Assembly (NCBI RefSeq): GCF_015330125.1
Contig: NZ_JADDXR010000002.1
Span: 4,538,685 to 4,602,684 of the forward strand
Source of the DNA: Zobellia nedashkovskayae
GTDB taxonomy: Bacteria > Bacteroidota > Bacteroidia > Flavobacteriales > Flavobacteriaceae
Reading direction: 5' to 3'
DNA length: 64,000 bases
Under the pieces are notes generated by a model. It was not told the origin of the DNA. It worked only from the letters and a program-made list of their open reading frames with translations, and searched no databases. The position numbers and the translations under genes are program-made. Every line of letters begins with the position of its first letter. Position 1 is the stretch's first letter. Positions 37,708 to 48,518 of the stretch are shown one piece after another.

Positions 37708-38331
37708 ATGAAAGGCTTAAGAATCCTGTTACTTATAACGGCTTTACTAGCATATAACCTACAATTCGCCCAAGAGGAAGAAGAAACTCAAGACGCATTG
37801 TCTTTAGACAGAGGGCCAATAGACAAACAATTTGAATTTGTTTTTGTTAAATCTGGTAATTACCGTGCAGATGGAAAGAAATATGAAGTTGTTCGTACCA
37901 TCTCTCTAGAAAAACTTCGTCAGAATGTTCTTGACACCCTTAAAGGGTACAATAAAAGAGCTGGTGAATTAAAAGCTACTATAGGCGGTCACGAATCTAC
38001 AATTGGTTCGCTAAACGAAAAATTAGAGGAGACCACTAATAACCTTGCTGCTGTAACGGAAGAAAAAGACAGTATGTCTTTCTTAGGTATTATGGTTTCA
38101 AAAAGTACATATAATGCTATCCTTTGGACGGTTATCGCTTCACTTTTGGCATTGTTGCTTTTCTTTATCTATAGATTTAGAAACAGTAATATCTTGACAC
38201 AAGAAGCTAAGACCAATTTGTCTGAACTTGAAACCGAATATGAAGACCATCGTAGAAGGGCTTTAGAAAGGGAGCAAAAAATTAGCAGGCAACTGCAAGA
38301 TGAGATTAATAAATACAAGAAACAGAAATAA
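37708..38331 (+). CDS. Exported membrane coiled-coil protein upstream of trmD, function unknown
   Basis: A 207-residue protein with a signal peptide (MKGLRILLLITALLAYNLQFAQ), an acidic segment, a region with helical heptads (ELKATIGGHESTIGSLNEKLEETTNNLAAVTEEKD), one transmembrane helix (NAILWTVIASLLALLLFFIYRF, about 130-151) and a charged C-terminal coiled coil. The start is the ATG at 37708; the longest open frame uses a TTG 60 bp upstream, which would give a poor leader. Homologues are often labelled tRNA (guanine-N1)-methyltransferase, apparently by transfer from the nearby trmD; nothing here resembles a methyltransferase. A strong terminator follows. Confidence 0.75.
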   Translation: MKGLRILLLITALLAYNLQFAQEEEETQDALSLDRGPIDKQFEFVFVKSGNYRADGKKYEVVRTISLEKLRQNVLDTLKGYNKRAGELKATIGGHESTIGSLNEKLEETTNNLAAVTEEKDSMSFLGIMVSKSTYNAILWTVIASLLALLLFFIYRFRNSNILTQEAKTNLSELETEYEDHRRRALEREQKISRQLQDEINKYKKQK

Positions 38332-38334
38332 TTT

Positions 38335-38360
38335 AAAAAGCTCCTCTCGGAGCTTTTTTT
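38335..38360 (+). terminator. Intrinsic terminator after the coiled-coil protein gene
   Basis: AAAAAGCTCC (38335-38344) pairs with GGAGCTTTTT (38349-38358) around a TCTC loop, with a T-run at the 3' side; it lies 3 bp after the stop and 18 bp before the acetyltransferase ATG. Confidence 0.88.
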
Positions 38361-38378
38361 AGTTTAGACCACTATCTA

Positions 38379-38822
38379 ATGAACATTATACAAGCAAACC
38401 TATCTCACGTTCAATTATTGGCCCCTCTGTTTGATCAGTACAGAGTCTTCTACAAACAAATTTCTGATATAAGTGCTGCTACTTCGTTTTTAGAAGAACG
38501 TTTGTCTAAATCAGAATCTATCGTATTTATAGCTTTTATTGATAGTGAGCCCGCAGGTTTTGTTCAATTGTATCCTATTTTCTCCTCAGTTTCCATGAAA
38601 GCTAGCTATGTATTGAATGACCTCTATGTAAGTGAGCAACACAGAAAAAAAGGAACTGGAGCCGCATTGTTAACCACAGCACAGAAATTCTGTAGTAAAA
38701 AAGAATATAAAGGTCTTGCCTTGGAAACCGCAATTGATAATCCTGCACAAAAGCTCTACGAAAAACTAGGTTGGGAAAAAGATTCTCATGCTTTTCACTA
38801 CTTTTGGCCCACTAATTCTTAG
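38379..38822 (+). CDS. GNAT-family N-acetyltransferase
   Basis: A 147-residue GNAT-fold acetyltransferase. The acetyl-CoA loop is in [21 protein letters not shown] (R-K-K-G-T-G) and the C-terminal half has [24 protein letters not shown]. Substrate unknown. It lies between a terminator and trmD (11 bp downstream), so it probably shares a transcript with trmD rather than with the coiled-coil gene. Confidence 0.85.
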   Translation: MNIIQANLSHVQLLAPLFDQYRVFYKQISDISAATSFLEERLSKSESIVFIAFIDSEPAGFVQLYPIFSSVSMKASYVLNDLYVSEQHRKKGTGAALLTTAQKFCSKKEYKGLALETAIDNPAQKLYEKLGWEKDSHAFHYFWPTNS

Positions 38823-38833
38823 CCCAAATTAAA

Positions 38834-39508
38834 ATGCGCATAGACATTATTACCGTATTACCCGAACTGCTGGAAAGTCCATTTGCTGCATCTATTTTAA
38901 AAAGAGCCATAGAAAAAGGTCTCGTTGAAGTGCACATGCATAACATAAGAGACTATACCGACATGAGCTATAACCGTGTAGACGATTACCAATTTGGTGG
39001 TGGAGCCGGTATGGTACTTATGATAGAACCTATAGATAAATGTATTACGGCATTAAAAGCGGAAAGAGAATACGACGAAATTATCTACATGACCCCAGAT
39101 GGCGAGACGTTGAACCAAAGAATGGCCAACGGCATATCATTACTTAACAATGTTATTATTCTTTGTGGTCACTACAAAGGCGTTGACCAAAGGATTAGGG
39201 ATGCTTTTATAACCCGTGAAATTTCTGTAGGCGATTATGTGCTTTCTGGCGGAGAACTAGGTGCCGCTATTCTTTGCGATGCAGTTATTAGATTAATTCC
39301 GGGAGTTCTTAATAATGAAACTTCTGCGTTAACGGATACATTCCAAGATGACCTCCTTGCCCCTCCCGTTTATACAAGACCATCGGAATATAAAGGCATG
39401 AAAGTTCCAGAGATACTTTTGAGCGGTAACTTTCCTAAAATAGAAGAGTGGCGTGAAGATCAAGCTTTAAAAAGAACCCAAGAACGGAGACCTGATTTAC
39501 TGGAATAA
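38834..39508 (+). CDS. trmD: tRNA (guanine-N1-)-methyltransferase
   Basis: Methylates G37 of tRNAs reading CNN codons, preventing frameshifts. The 224-residue SPOUT-class enzyme starts [21 protein letters not shown] and has the knot-forming motifs [25 protein letters not shown] and [17 protein letters not shown], followed by the C-terminal helical domain. It is followed by rplS after 140 bp, with rplS having its own promoter. Confidence 0.97.
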   Translation: MRIDIITVLPELLESPFAASILKRAIEKGLVEVHMHNIRDYTDMSYNRVDDYQFGGGAGMVLMIEPIDKCITALKAEREYDEIIYMTPDGETLNQRMANGISLLNNVIILCGHYKGVDQRIRDAFITREISVGDYVLSGGELGAAILCDAVIRLIPGVLNNETSALTDTFQDDLLAPPVYTRPSEYKGMKVPEILLSGNFPKIEEWREDQALKRTQERRPDLLE

Positions 39509-39549
39509 GCAGACTAATACCCTATGCTTCAAAAAATTATTAAAATATA

Positions 39550-39579
39550 TTGTCATTTCTAATTTATATAGTATTTTTG
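39550..39579 (+). promoter_or_regulatory. rplS promoter
   Basis: TTG at 39550-39552, a 19-bp spacer, and TATTTTTG at 39572-39579: an exact match to the Bacteroidota TTG / TAnnTTTG promoter. It predicts a leader of roughly 65 nt before the rplS ATG, long enough for regulatory structure. Confidence 0.78.
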
Positions 39580-39648
39580 CACCCTGTTAAATTAACCTCT
39601 GACGATAATCGTGAATGTTGACCATAACATAATCAATAAAAAAATATC

Positions 39649-39999
39649 ATGGAAGAATTATTAAAATTCGTACAAGACGAGTTTGTTCCAAAAAAAGAAT
39701 TTCCAAAATTTTCAGCTGGTGACACTATTACGGTGTACTATGAAATTAAGGAAGGTGAAAAAACACGTACTCAGTTCTTTAGAGGCGTTGTTATCCAAAG
39801 AAGAGGTTCTGGTTCTACTGAGACTTTTACAATTCGTAAAATGTCAGGTACAGTAGGCGTAGAACGTATTTTCCCAATTAACATGCCAGCCCTACAAAAG
39901 GTTGAAGTTAATAAAAGAGGTAAAGTACGTAGAGCTCGTATCTTCTACTTTAGAGGTCTTACTGGTAAGAAAGCACGTATCAAAGAGGTTCGTTCTTAA
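39649..39999 (+). CDS. rplS: 50S ribosomal protein L19
   Basis: Ribosomal protein bL19, 116 residues, located at the 30S-50S interface. Typical sequence: FPKFSAGDTITVYYEIKEGEKTRTQFFRGVVIQRRGSG, then the C-terminal basic KRGKVRRARIFYFRGLTGKKARIKEVRS. Normal length. It has its own promoter upstream and a terminator 21 bp after the stop. Confidence 0.98.
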   Translation: MEELLKFVQDEFVPKKEFPKFSAGDTITVYYEIKEGEKTRTQFFRGVVIQRRGSGSTETFTIRKMSGTVGVERIFPINMPALQKVEVNKRGKVRRARIFYFRGLTGKKARIKEVRS

Positions 40000-40019
40000 G
40001 CCAATAATATATAGTAGTA

Positions 40020-40046
40020 AAAAATCCCGCAATAGCGGGATTTTTG
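40020..40046 (+). terminator. rplS intrinsic terminator
   Basis: AAAAATCCCGC (40020-40030) pairs with GCGGGATTTTT (40035-40045) around an AATA loop; perfect 11-bp stem with a terminal T-run, 21 bp after the rplS stop. Confidence 0.93.
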
Positions 40047-40299
40047 CGTTATGAACAATTGTTAATATCCGTAGTTTATAACTTGTTGATTATTAATATG
40101 TTAAAAATCTTGGTAGCTATAACTATTTTTCTTACTTTTATTAAACAGAAAAAGAAAATCTCTGTCTAAAGAGAAATTCCCAAACTGTTATAGAGTTAGC
40201 GTTCTTTATATTATTGTTTAGGTTTTGTAAATGTTTAAAGATGTATTTCAGAGTACGCCATTTATCAAAACGAACGTATCAACAAAAGGCTGTCGCTTT

Positions 40300-40327
40300 T
40301 TGAGAAATGATTACGTGAACATATTTG
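40300..40327 (+). promoter_or_regulatory. Candidate promoter of the intergenic small RNA
   Basis: TTG at 40300-40302, a 17-bp spacer, and CATATTTG at 40320-40327, one base off the TAnnTTTG consensus. Transcription would start near 40332-40335, just before the first hairpin of the candidate RNA. Confidence 0.5.
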
Positions 40328-40332
40328 TAAAT

Positions 40333-40570
40333 ATTCAACAGACGCAAGTCTTGGAAATATGCACAAAGATTGTGTAAACAATGAGAAGAGATATAAATTG
40401 TAGCTTGGTCCGATGATGAAGTACAGTTAATTTCAAACGTTGAAATTGTGATGCAAATGCAATCAAGGGTTGCCGATCTGTCAGAAGAACAGGGAAGAAA
40501 GTTTGCAATATCAGTTTCTAAAAAGCCATATCAATGTACACGTACAATGATATGGCTTTTGTTTTGCCTT
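40333..40570 (+). ncRNA. Candidate structured small RNA between rplS and icd
   Basis: No gene occupies the 707 bp between rplS and icd, yet the sequence holds a promoter-like pair (40300-40327), three compact hairpins and an excellent terminator. Hairpin 1: ATATT / AATAT outer stem (40331-40335 and 40356-40360), a 4x4 internal loop, and AGAC-GCAA-GTCT with a GNRA tetraloop (40340-40351). Hairpin 2: CACAA-AGA-TTGTG (40362-40374). Hairpin 3: AATTTCAA-ACG-TTGAAATT (40429-40447). Terminator: AAAAGCCATATCA / TGATATGGCTTTT (40521-40560) plus T-runs. The predicted transcript is about 235 nt. I cannot match it to tmRNA, SRP RNA or RNase P RNA; the flavobacterial 6S-like family is a possibility I cannot test by eye. 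The ends are inferred. Confidence 0.55.
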
Positions 40571-40580
40571 TTTTTTTCCT
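40519..40580 (+). terminator. Terminator of the candidate small RNA
   Basis: A 13-bp perfect stem (40521-40533 with 40548-40560) enclosing a further TGTAC / GTACA stem (40535-40539 with 40542-40546), followed by GTTTTGCC and a run of nine or ten Ts. It is far from the rplS stop, which has its own terminator, so it implies a separate transcript. Confidence 0.85.
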
Positions 40581-40694
40581 ATTTCGCAAGGTTTTTGTTA
40601 AAATAGCTTCTAAAGCGAATCTGCTCGTAACTAGAGCTTATCTTTTGACTCGCAAGAATACTTAATGTCGTATATTTACTTCGCTTTAAATTAA

Positions 40695-42926
<2,232 letters not shown>

Positions 42927-42946
42927 TTTCTTTATTTTAGAATATA

Positions 42947-42984
42947 AAAGAGGCCTCTACCAAAGTAGAGGCCTCTTTCTTTTT
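42947..42984 (+). terminator. icd intrinsic terminator
   Basis: AAAGAGGCCTCTAC (42947-42960) pairs perfectly with GTAGAGGCCTCTTT (42965-42978) around a CAAA loop, followed by CTTTTT; 20 bp after the icd stop. Confidence 0.93.
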
Positions 42985-43051
42985 AAAATACTGTTAACGT
43001 TTTCCCTGTAGGTGTTTTTCTAGTTACTTTTATGAAAAATTGCTCCTTAAG

Positions 43052-45451
43052 ATGAATCAACTCACCAAGGTCGTCCTTACGGTCTTTCTGCTCTTCTTCA
43101 TTGATAGCTTCTCTCAAGAACGATACACCTTAAGTGGTACTATCTCGGAGGCCTCCAGTAACGAAACCCTAATTGGTGTAACCATTGGGTTTCCTGCAAT
43201 ACAAACCGGAGTCACTACCAACGAATATGGTTTTTACTCAATTACCCTGCCCGAAGGCGAATACCAACTGCAAGTAAGTTATTTAGGTTTTCAGGATATT
43301 ATTGAAACCATAACCCTTGATGGAGACCAAAAGATGAATTTCTCTTTAGAAGAATCCGCTGAACAATTGCAGGAAGTAGTGGTTACGGAAGATGTAGAGA
43401 AAATGGATGTTCGTGAGCCACAGATGAGCGTAAACTCCTTATCCGTAGGTACTATCAAAAAAATACCTGTGATTTTAGGCGAAGCCGATGTAATAAAATC
43501 AATCTTGCTGCTCCCTGGTGTGACCAATGCAGGAGAAGGGTCTTCTGGCTTTAATGTACGTGGTGGTTCTGTTGATCAGAATTTAATATTACTTGACGAA
43601 GCCACTATTTTTAATTCATCACACCTTTTCGGGTTCTTCTCAGTCTTTAATCCTGATGCTATAAAAGACATTAAACTCTATAAAGGTGGGATTCCCGCAC
43701 GTTATGGGGGTAGAGTATCTTCTGTTCTAGATATTTTTCAAAAGGAGGGAAATAGCAAAAAAATTAAAGTAAACGGGGGTATTGGTGCTGTAGCCAGCCG
43801 TTTACTGGTGGAAGGTCCTATTAAAAAAGATAAAGCGGCTTTTCTTATTGGAGGTCGTGCTTCATACGCCCATCTTTTTTTACCGCTTTTTGATGTAGAC
43901 AACACCGCCTATTTCTATGATTTGAACACTAAACTTAATTACAATATAAACGATAATAACAGTATTTTTCTATCGGGTTACTTTGGTCGTGATGTATTTA
44001 GTGTGAGTGACAGCTTTGTAAACACCTACGGAAATGCCGTTGGAAATTTTAGGTGGAATCACCTATTTTCGGACAAACTTTTCTCTAATCTATCTTTAAT
44101 TTACTCCAACTACTACTATGGTTTAAAATTGGATTTTGTAGGCTTTGATTGGAATTCAGGTATAGAAAATTTCAACATTAAATATGATCTGAAACACTAC
44201 GTAAATGACAAGTTTCAAATTAACTATGGCATTAATAACATTTATTATCGTTTTAATCCAGGTAAAATAGAGCCTAGCAATGCTGATTCGGGTATTATAG
44301 AAGAACAACTTACTCAAAAATATGCAAATGAATTTGCCGCATATATTGATGTTGAGCATGATATTACAAAGAATTTAAGTCTTAATTACGGGCTGCGATT
44401 CAGTAACTTTATTCGTCTGGGACAGGATGAAATCAATGTCTATTTTAATGACAGTCCCGTTATTTTTGACCCGGTGCTAAATGTATACCAAGAAGGTATT
44501 GCTATTGATACCTACAGTGTAGAAAAAAGCGGCAGCTTAGCTACTTTCAACAATTTTGAACCCCGTATTTCATTGGCATACACTTTAAATGATAATAGCT
44601 CTATAAAAGCTAGTTATACACGTCTTGCCCAATACCTTCACCTCATTTCCAATACCAGCTCCCCCACCCCTTTGGACGTATGGACGCCAAGCGGACCTTT
44701 CGTAAAGCCCCAACTTTTGGACCAATACGCTGTTGGTTACTTTAAAAAGATTAATGATGGTGAATATTCTGTGGAGACCGAAGTCTTTTATAAGGATATT
44801 CAAAACCGGATAGATTATATAGACGGTGCCAACTTAATCGCCAATGATGCTATTGAACAGGTTATTTTAAATGGAGAGGCAAGAGCTTACGGACTTGAGT
44901 TCTTACTACGTAAAAATGAAGGTAAATTTCAAGGTTGGCTTGCATATACCCTTTCTAAATCTGAACAAAGAACCCCAGGCAGAACAGTAGATTTGTCCGA
45001 TGGTACTTCCTTTACGGAAACGGGTATAAATTCAGGAGCTTGGTACAACACGCCATACGACAAAACCCATGATGTATCTGTTTATGCAAGTTACGACCTA
45101 AACGATAAGTGGAATTTCAACACTAACTTTGTTTTTCAAACAGGGCAACCTACAAACTATCCTATTGGACAATTCAGTTTTCAAGGGCTTACCATTCCTT
45201 ACTACGGGCTAAGAAATGAAGAACGCCTACCTTCCTATAACCGTATGGATGTTTCAGCCACACTTACTCCCAAAAAGAATAAGAACAGAAAATGGCAGAC
45301 GGAATGGGTTTTCAGTATTTATAATGTTTACAACCGTAGAAATGCGGCATCTATTAGTTTTAGCCGTAATGAAGATACCGGAACTAATGAAGCCGTTCGC
45401 ACCGCTATTTTTGGTATTGTTCCTGCGGTAACTTATAATTTCAAATTTTAA
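43052..45451 (+). CDS. TonB-dependent outer-membrane receptor with carboxypeptidase-regulatory N-terminus
   Basis: A 799-residue outer-membrane transporter. Signal peptide MNQLTKVVLTVFLLFFIDSFSQ (the start is the ATG at 43052; a TTG 12 bp upstream is rejected). Residues about 25-105 form a CarbopepD_reg-like beta domain (TLSGTISEASSNETLIGVTIGF), then a plug domain with SSGFNVRGGSVDQNLILLDEA and GGIPARYGGRVSSVLDI, then a 22-strand-type barrel ending in an aromatic residue (VPAVTYNFKF). The substrate is unknown. No SusD-like gene is present; instead a DUF4249 lipoprotein gene follows by 4 bp, a recurrent pairing in Bacteroidota. Confidence 0.92.
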   Translation: MNQLTKVVLTVFLLFFIDSFSQERYTLSGTISEASSNETLIGVTIGFPAIQTGVTTNEYGFYSITLPEGEYQLQVSYLGFQDIIETITLDGDQKMNFSLEESAEQLQEVVVTEDVEKMDVREPQMSVNSLSVGTIKKIPVILGEADVIKSILLLPGVTNAGEGSSGFNVRGGSVDQNLILLDEATIFNSSHLFGFFSVFNPDAIKDIKLYKGGIPARYGGRVSSVLDIFQKEGNSKKIKVNGGIGAVASRLLVEGPIKKDKAAFLIGGRASYAHLFLPLFDVDNTAYFYDLNTKLNYNINDNNSIFLSGYFGRDVFSVSDSFVNTYGNAVGNFRWNHLFSDKLFSNLSLIYSNYYYGLKLDFVGFDWNSGIENFNIKYDLKHYVNDKFQINYGINNIYYRFNPGKIEPSNADSGIIEEQLTQKYANEFAAYIDVEHDITKNLSLNYGLRFSNFIRLGQDEINVYFNDSPVIFDPVLNVYQEGIAIDTYSVEKSGSLATFNNFEPRISLAYTLNDNSSIKASYTRLAQYLHLISNTSSPTPLDVWTPSGPFVKPQLLDQYAVGYFKKINDGEYSVETEVFYKDIQNRIDYIDGANLIANDAIEQVILNGEARAYGLEFLLRKNEGKFQGWLAYTLSKSEQRTPGRTVDLSDGTSFTETGINSGAWYNTPYDKTHDVSVYASYDLNDKWNFNTNFVFQTGQPTNYPIGQFSFQGLTIPYYGLRNEERLPSYNRMDVSATLTPKKNKNRKWQTEWVFSIYNVYNRRNAASISFSRNEDTGTNEAVRTAIFGIVPAVTYNFKF

Positions 45452-45455
45452 GTCT

Positions 45456-46313
45456 ATGAAAAAGTTGATATATATACTTTGTATGCTTCCAATTTTTGCG
45501 GCTTGTGAAGATGTTATTGAAGTTGAAGTTCCAACGGACAAAGCCAGATTAACCGTTGATGCCCTAATGCGCATAGACACCACACAGCCTTCCACAAATT
45601 ATTATGCCGAAGTAAAAGTGAGTGTTTCAAGTAATTTTTTCGAAACTATAGAGCCTGCTATACTGGAACAAATAAGTATCACCAACTTGGCGAGTCAAGA
45701 AAATATACCGCTTTTTGAAACCTTTCTTGGGAGTGGAGTATATCAAAGTGAAACCACCGTAGACTTTATGACTTCAGGAGAATTGATTCTTTTTATACAA
45801 CACGAAGGTTCTAGATATGCCGCAAGAACAACTTATGTACCCGCGGTTCCTATTGAGAAGTTAGACCAAGGTGACGCCACTCTTTTCTCTGGCGAAGAAA
45901 CCGAAATTATAGTAGCATTTGACGACCAACCCAATCGAACCGACTTTTATCTATTCGATTTTGACTTTAATGAATATTTGGTGACAGAAGACACTTTTTA
46001 CCCAGGACGCACCTTTGAATTTTCTTATTTTTATGATGATGATGTAAAAGAAGGCATGACCATAGACGTAAGTATTCTTGGTGTCGACAGGGCTTTCTAT
46101 AATTACATGAACCAAATTATTATTCAATCTGGTGGTGATCAAGGACCTTTTCAGACTCCTTCCGCAACGGTTAGAGGAAATATTCTAAACGTAACTAATA
46201 TTGAAGATCTTTCAGATTTAGATAACTTAGCTTCATCAATAGATCAAGAAAATTTTGCATTAGGCTATTTTGCCGTATGCCAAACCTTTTCCAAATCTAT
46301 TACTATAGAATAA
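45456..46313 (+). CDS. DUF4249 lipoprotein
   Basis: A 285-residue lipoprotein: signal MKKLIYILCMLPIFAAC with the acylated Cys, then EDVIEVEVPTDKARLTVDALM, the DUF4249 hallmark (beta-sandwich beginning right after the lipidation site), and a C-terminal beta-rich part with NRTDFYLFDFDFNEYLVTED. DUF4249 proteins accompany TonB-dependent receptors and probably act as surface lipoproteins helping capture the substrate. It begins 4 bp after the receptor stop, so the two are one transport unit. Confidence 0.88.
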   Translation: MKKLIYILCMLPIFAACEDVIEVEVPTDKARLTVDALMRIDTTQPSTNYYAEVKVSVSSNFFETIEPAILEQISITNLASQENIPLFETFLGSGVYQSETTVDFMTSGELILFIQHEGSRYAARTTYVPAVPIEKLDQGDATLFSGEETEIIVAFDDQPNRTDFYLFDFDFNEYLVTEDTFYPGRTFEFSYFYDDDVKEGMTIDVSILGVDRAFYNYMNQIIIQSGGDQGPFQTPSATVRGNILNVTNIEDLSDLDNLASSIDQENFALGYFAVCQTFSKSITIE

Positions 46314-46350
46314 TCTAATCACATCATCCTTTAAAAGTATATTACAAATT

Positions 46351-46593
46351 ATGTCTCAAAAGAGAACAGATAAAGACATGCTCGTAAAAGGCATTAAACA
46401 TATTGGCTATACTATTGCACTTATGTTTTTAGCGCCGGGTGTTATATATCAGGCATTTAAAAATCAGGAACACCCTTTATATTGGCCAGTTCTTATATTG
46501 GGTTTTATTATTGCCATTGGCGCTATAGCTATGGCTTTTTACAGCTTAAAAATTATAATGGATTCTCTATTTGGGAAGAAAAATAAAAATTAA
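46351..46593 (+). CDS. DUF6095 small membrane protein
   Basis: An 80-residue protein with two transmembrane helices (about 17-38 and 45-70): KGIKHIGYTIALMFLAPGVIYQAFKNQEHPLYWPVLILGFIIA region, charged ends. The pattern matches the Bacteroidota DUF6095 family. Function unknown. It lies 37 bp after the DUF4249 gene and is convergent with the DUF4294 gene. Confidence 0.8.
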   Translation: MSQKRTDKDMLVKGIKHIGYTIALMFLAPGVIYQAFKNQEHPLYWPVLILGFIIAIGAIAMAFYSLKIIMDSLFGKKNKN

Positions 46594-46597
46594 ACAC

Positions 46598-47290
46598 CTA
46601 ATGCTTCTTACTTACATCTCCCCATTTGTCGCTTAACTGGGCATAATCGTAATCTAAGACCGATTCTTGACGCTCCAACCTAAAATCTGTAAAAGCACGC
46701 TGTAGAATATCTTCTATAAGGTAATCCTCGTGCACTGTCTCTGGCTGAAAAAGCTCTTTTAAGCTAATATTAAACATACTGGCCGTAGTATTGTACCAAA
46801 ATGCACGCCAGCCACTACGAAGCTCCTTTACAAGCTCAAATGCAGTTTCCCCTGTTTGTCTGTAAATTAATTTCACCAAAATTTGACCTTCGGTACGGGT
46901 AAGTTTCTTAAGTTCCGCAGAAAATTCTTCTTCTATAAACTGCTGAATTTCTTTTGTATATTTTTTCTGATGTCTCTTTTTCTTGATTTTCGTAATACTG
47001 TCATTCAATTCTTCTAGACGTTCAGCTGCTAATTTGGCATACGGATAGACCTTTAACGTCTTTCTTCTAAGAATATAATACCGTAATTTATCCTTATAAG
47101 AACTGAATTTTAATTTCCCGAACAGATATACTTCATCCAAGTCAATAGAATTCCTAAAAATAGAGTCACCCTCTATTATAATCATCTTCTCCTTAATGGA
47201 ATCCAATGGCTGTTCCTCTATTTGGGCATACCCTATAAACACGAGGTTTACTAAAAATAAAAACAAAATTGTTTTTTTCATAACCGACAT
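46598..47290 (-). CDS. DUF4294 exported protein
   Basis: A 230-residue protein with a signal peptide (MKKTILFLFLVNLVFIGYAQ beginning at 47281; the ATG at 47290 adds three residues and is the longest option). The mature part contains the DUF4294 core (GDSIFRNSIDLDEVYLFGKLKF, KLRYYILRRKTLKVYPYAKLAAERLEELND) and a C-terminal region ending LDYDYAQLSDKWGDVSKKH. It is highly charged and predicted helical. Function unknown. Divergent from the M42 peptidase gene, 93 bp away. Confidence 0.85.
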   Translation of the reverse strand: MSVMKKTILFLFLVNLVFIGYAQIEEQPLDSIKEKMIIIEGDSIFRNSIDLDEVYLFGKLKFSSYKDKLRYYILRRKTLKVYPYAKLAAERLEELNDSITKIKKKRHQKKYTKEIQQFIEEEFSAELKKLTRTEGQILVKLIYRQTGETAFELVKELRSGWRAFWYNTTASMFNISLKELFQPETVHEDYLIEDILQRAFTDFRLERQESVLDYDYAQLSDKWGDVSKKH

Positions 47291-47383
47291 TATACAAAAG
47301 CCTTGCCAAAATAACGATAAATAGGTCTGCTTATTATTAAATAAAAGTGAATATTAGTAAATTCGTATCTAAATATATACTTA

Positions 47384-48472
47384 ATGGCTACAAAGAAAAT
47401 TCTTACTAAAAAATCACTCGATTTTTTTGAAAAATATTTGAACAATGCGGCGCCAACAGGCTACGAGTGGGAAGGTCAAAAAATATGGATGGAATACCTT
47501 AAACCATATGTAGACACTTTCATAACGGACACCTATGGTACGGCCGTTGGGGTGATTAATCCTGATGCTAAATTTAAAGTGGTTATTGAAGGGCATTCTG
47601 ATGAAATTTCTTGGTACGTGAACTATGTTAGTGACAACGGACTGCTTTACGTAATTAGAAACGGCGGTAGCGATCATCAAATAGCTCCTTCTAAATGGGT
47701 AAACATTCATACCAAGAACGGAATCGTTAAAGGTGTATTTGGCTGGCCAGCTATTCACACACGTGATAAAGGAAAAGAAACACCTCCTAAATTAGATAAT
47801 ATTTTTATTGATATAGGTGCTAAGGACAAAGAGGAAGTAGAAAAAATGGGCGTTCATGTTGGATGTGTCATTACGTATCCAGACGAGTTCCAAGTACTTA
47901 ATGGCGATAAATTTGTTTGCCGTGCAATAGATAACCGAGCCGGTGGCTTTATGATTGCCGAAGTAGCTCGTTTGCTTCATGAGAACAAGGTTAAATTGCC
48001 TTTTGGACTATATATCACCAATTCTGTTCAAGAAGAAATAGGTTTGCGTGGAGCAGAAATGATCACACAGACCATTAAGCCAAACGTTGCTATCATTACA
48101 GATGTGTGTCACGATACCACAACACCAATGATTGAACAGAAAACTCAAGGCCATACTGAAATAGGTGCCGGTCCTGTAATTTCATATGCACCAGCTGTTC
48201 AGAATAAGTTACGCGAACGCATACTTGAAACTGCCGAAGCTAATAAGATTCCATTTCAGCGTATGGCTGCCTCTAGAGCTACCGGAACGGATACCGATGC
48301 TTTTGCATACAGCAATGGTGGCGTTGCGTCTGCGCTTATTTCTTTACCGTTGCGCTACATGCACACCACGGTAGAAACGGTTCATAGAGATGATGTTGAA
48401 AACGTAATCAGGTTGATTTACGAAACTCTCCTGAATATAAAAGACGGAGAAACTTTTAGTTATTTCGATTAA
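47384..48472 (+). CDS. M42-family metallopeptidase (glutamyl aminopeptidase/endoglucanase-like)
   Basis: A 362-residue metallo-aminopeptidase. M42 metal and catalytic positions are visible: IEGHSDEISW (first His and Asp), RAIDNRAGGFM (bridging Asp), SVQEEIGLRGA (catalytic Glu and metal Glu), DVCHDTTTP, and the late MHTTVETVH. Such enzymes form dodecameric particles in the cytoplasm that trim peptides. Monocistronic, followed by a terminator and the NUDIX gene. Confidence 0.9.
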   Translation: MATKKILTKKSLDFFEKYLNNAAPTGYEWEGQKIWMEYLKPYVDTFITDTYGTAVGVINPDAKFKVVIEGHSDEISWYVNYVSDNGLLYVIRNGGSDHQIAPSKWVNIHTKNGIVKGVFGWPAIHTRDKGKETPPKLDNIFIDIGAKDKEEVEKMGVHVGCVITYPDEFQVLNGDKFVCRAIDNRAGGFMIAEVARLLHENKVKLPFGLYITNSVQEEIGLRGAEMITQTIKPNVAIITDVCHDTTTPMIEQKTQGHTEIGAGPVISYAPAVQNKLRERILETAEANKIPFQRMAASRATGTDTDAFAYSNGGVASALISLPLRYMHTTVETVHRDDVENVIRLIYETLLNIKDGETFSYFD

Positions 48473-48481
48473 AACAAATTA

Positions 48482-48512
48482 TAACCCTCCCCAAAAAGGA
48501 GGGTTTTGTTTT
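48482..48512 (+). terminator. Intrinsic terminator after the M42 peptidase gene
   Basis: AACCCTCC (48483-48490) pairs with GGAGGGTT (48498-48505) around a 7-nt A-rich loop, followed by TTGTTTTTT; 11 bp after the stop. Confidence 0.88.
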
Positions 48513-48518
48513 TTAGGT

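Noticed and set aside
40231..40377. 48-residue open frame starting at an ATG inside the rplS-icd spacer
   Set aside because: It crosses the candidate promoter and two compact hairpins, has no recognisable motif, and its composition looks non-coding; the small-RNA model explains the signals better.
40451..40606. 51-residue open frame with a hydrophobic tail in the same spacer
   Set aside because: It runs straight through the terminator stem and T-run, which alone produces the hydrophobic residues (Leu, Phe); no promoter or conserved motif supports it.
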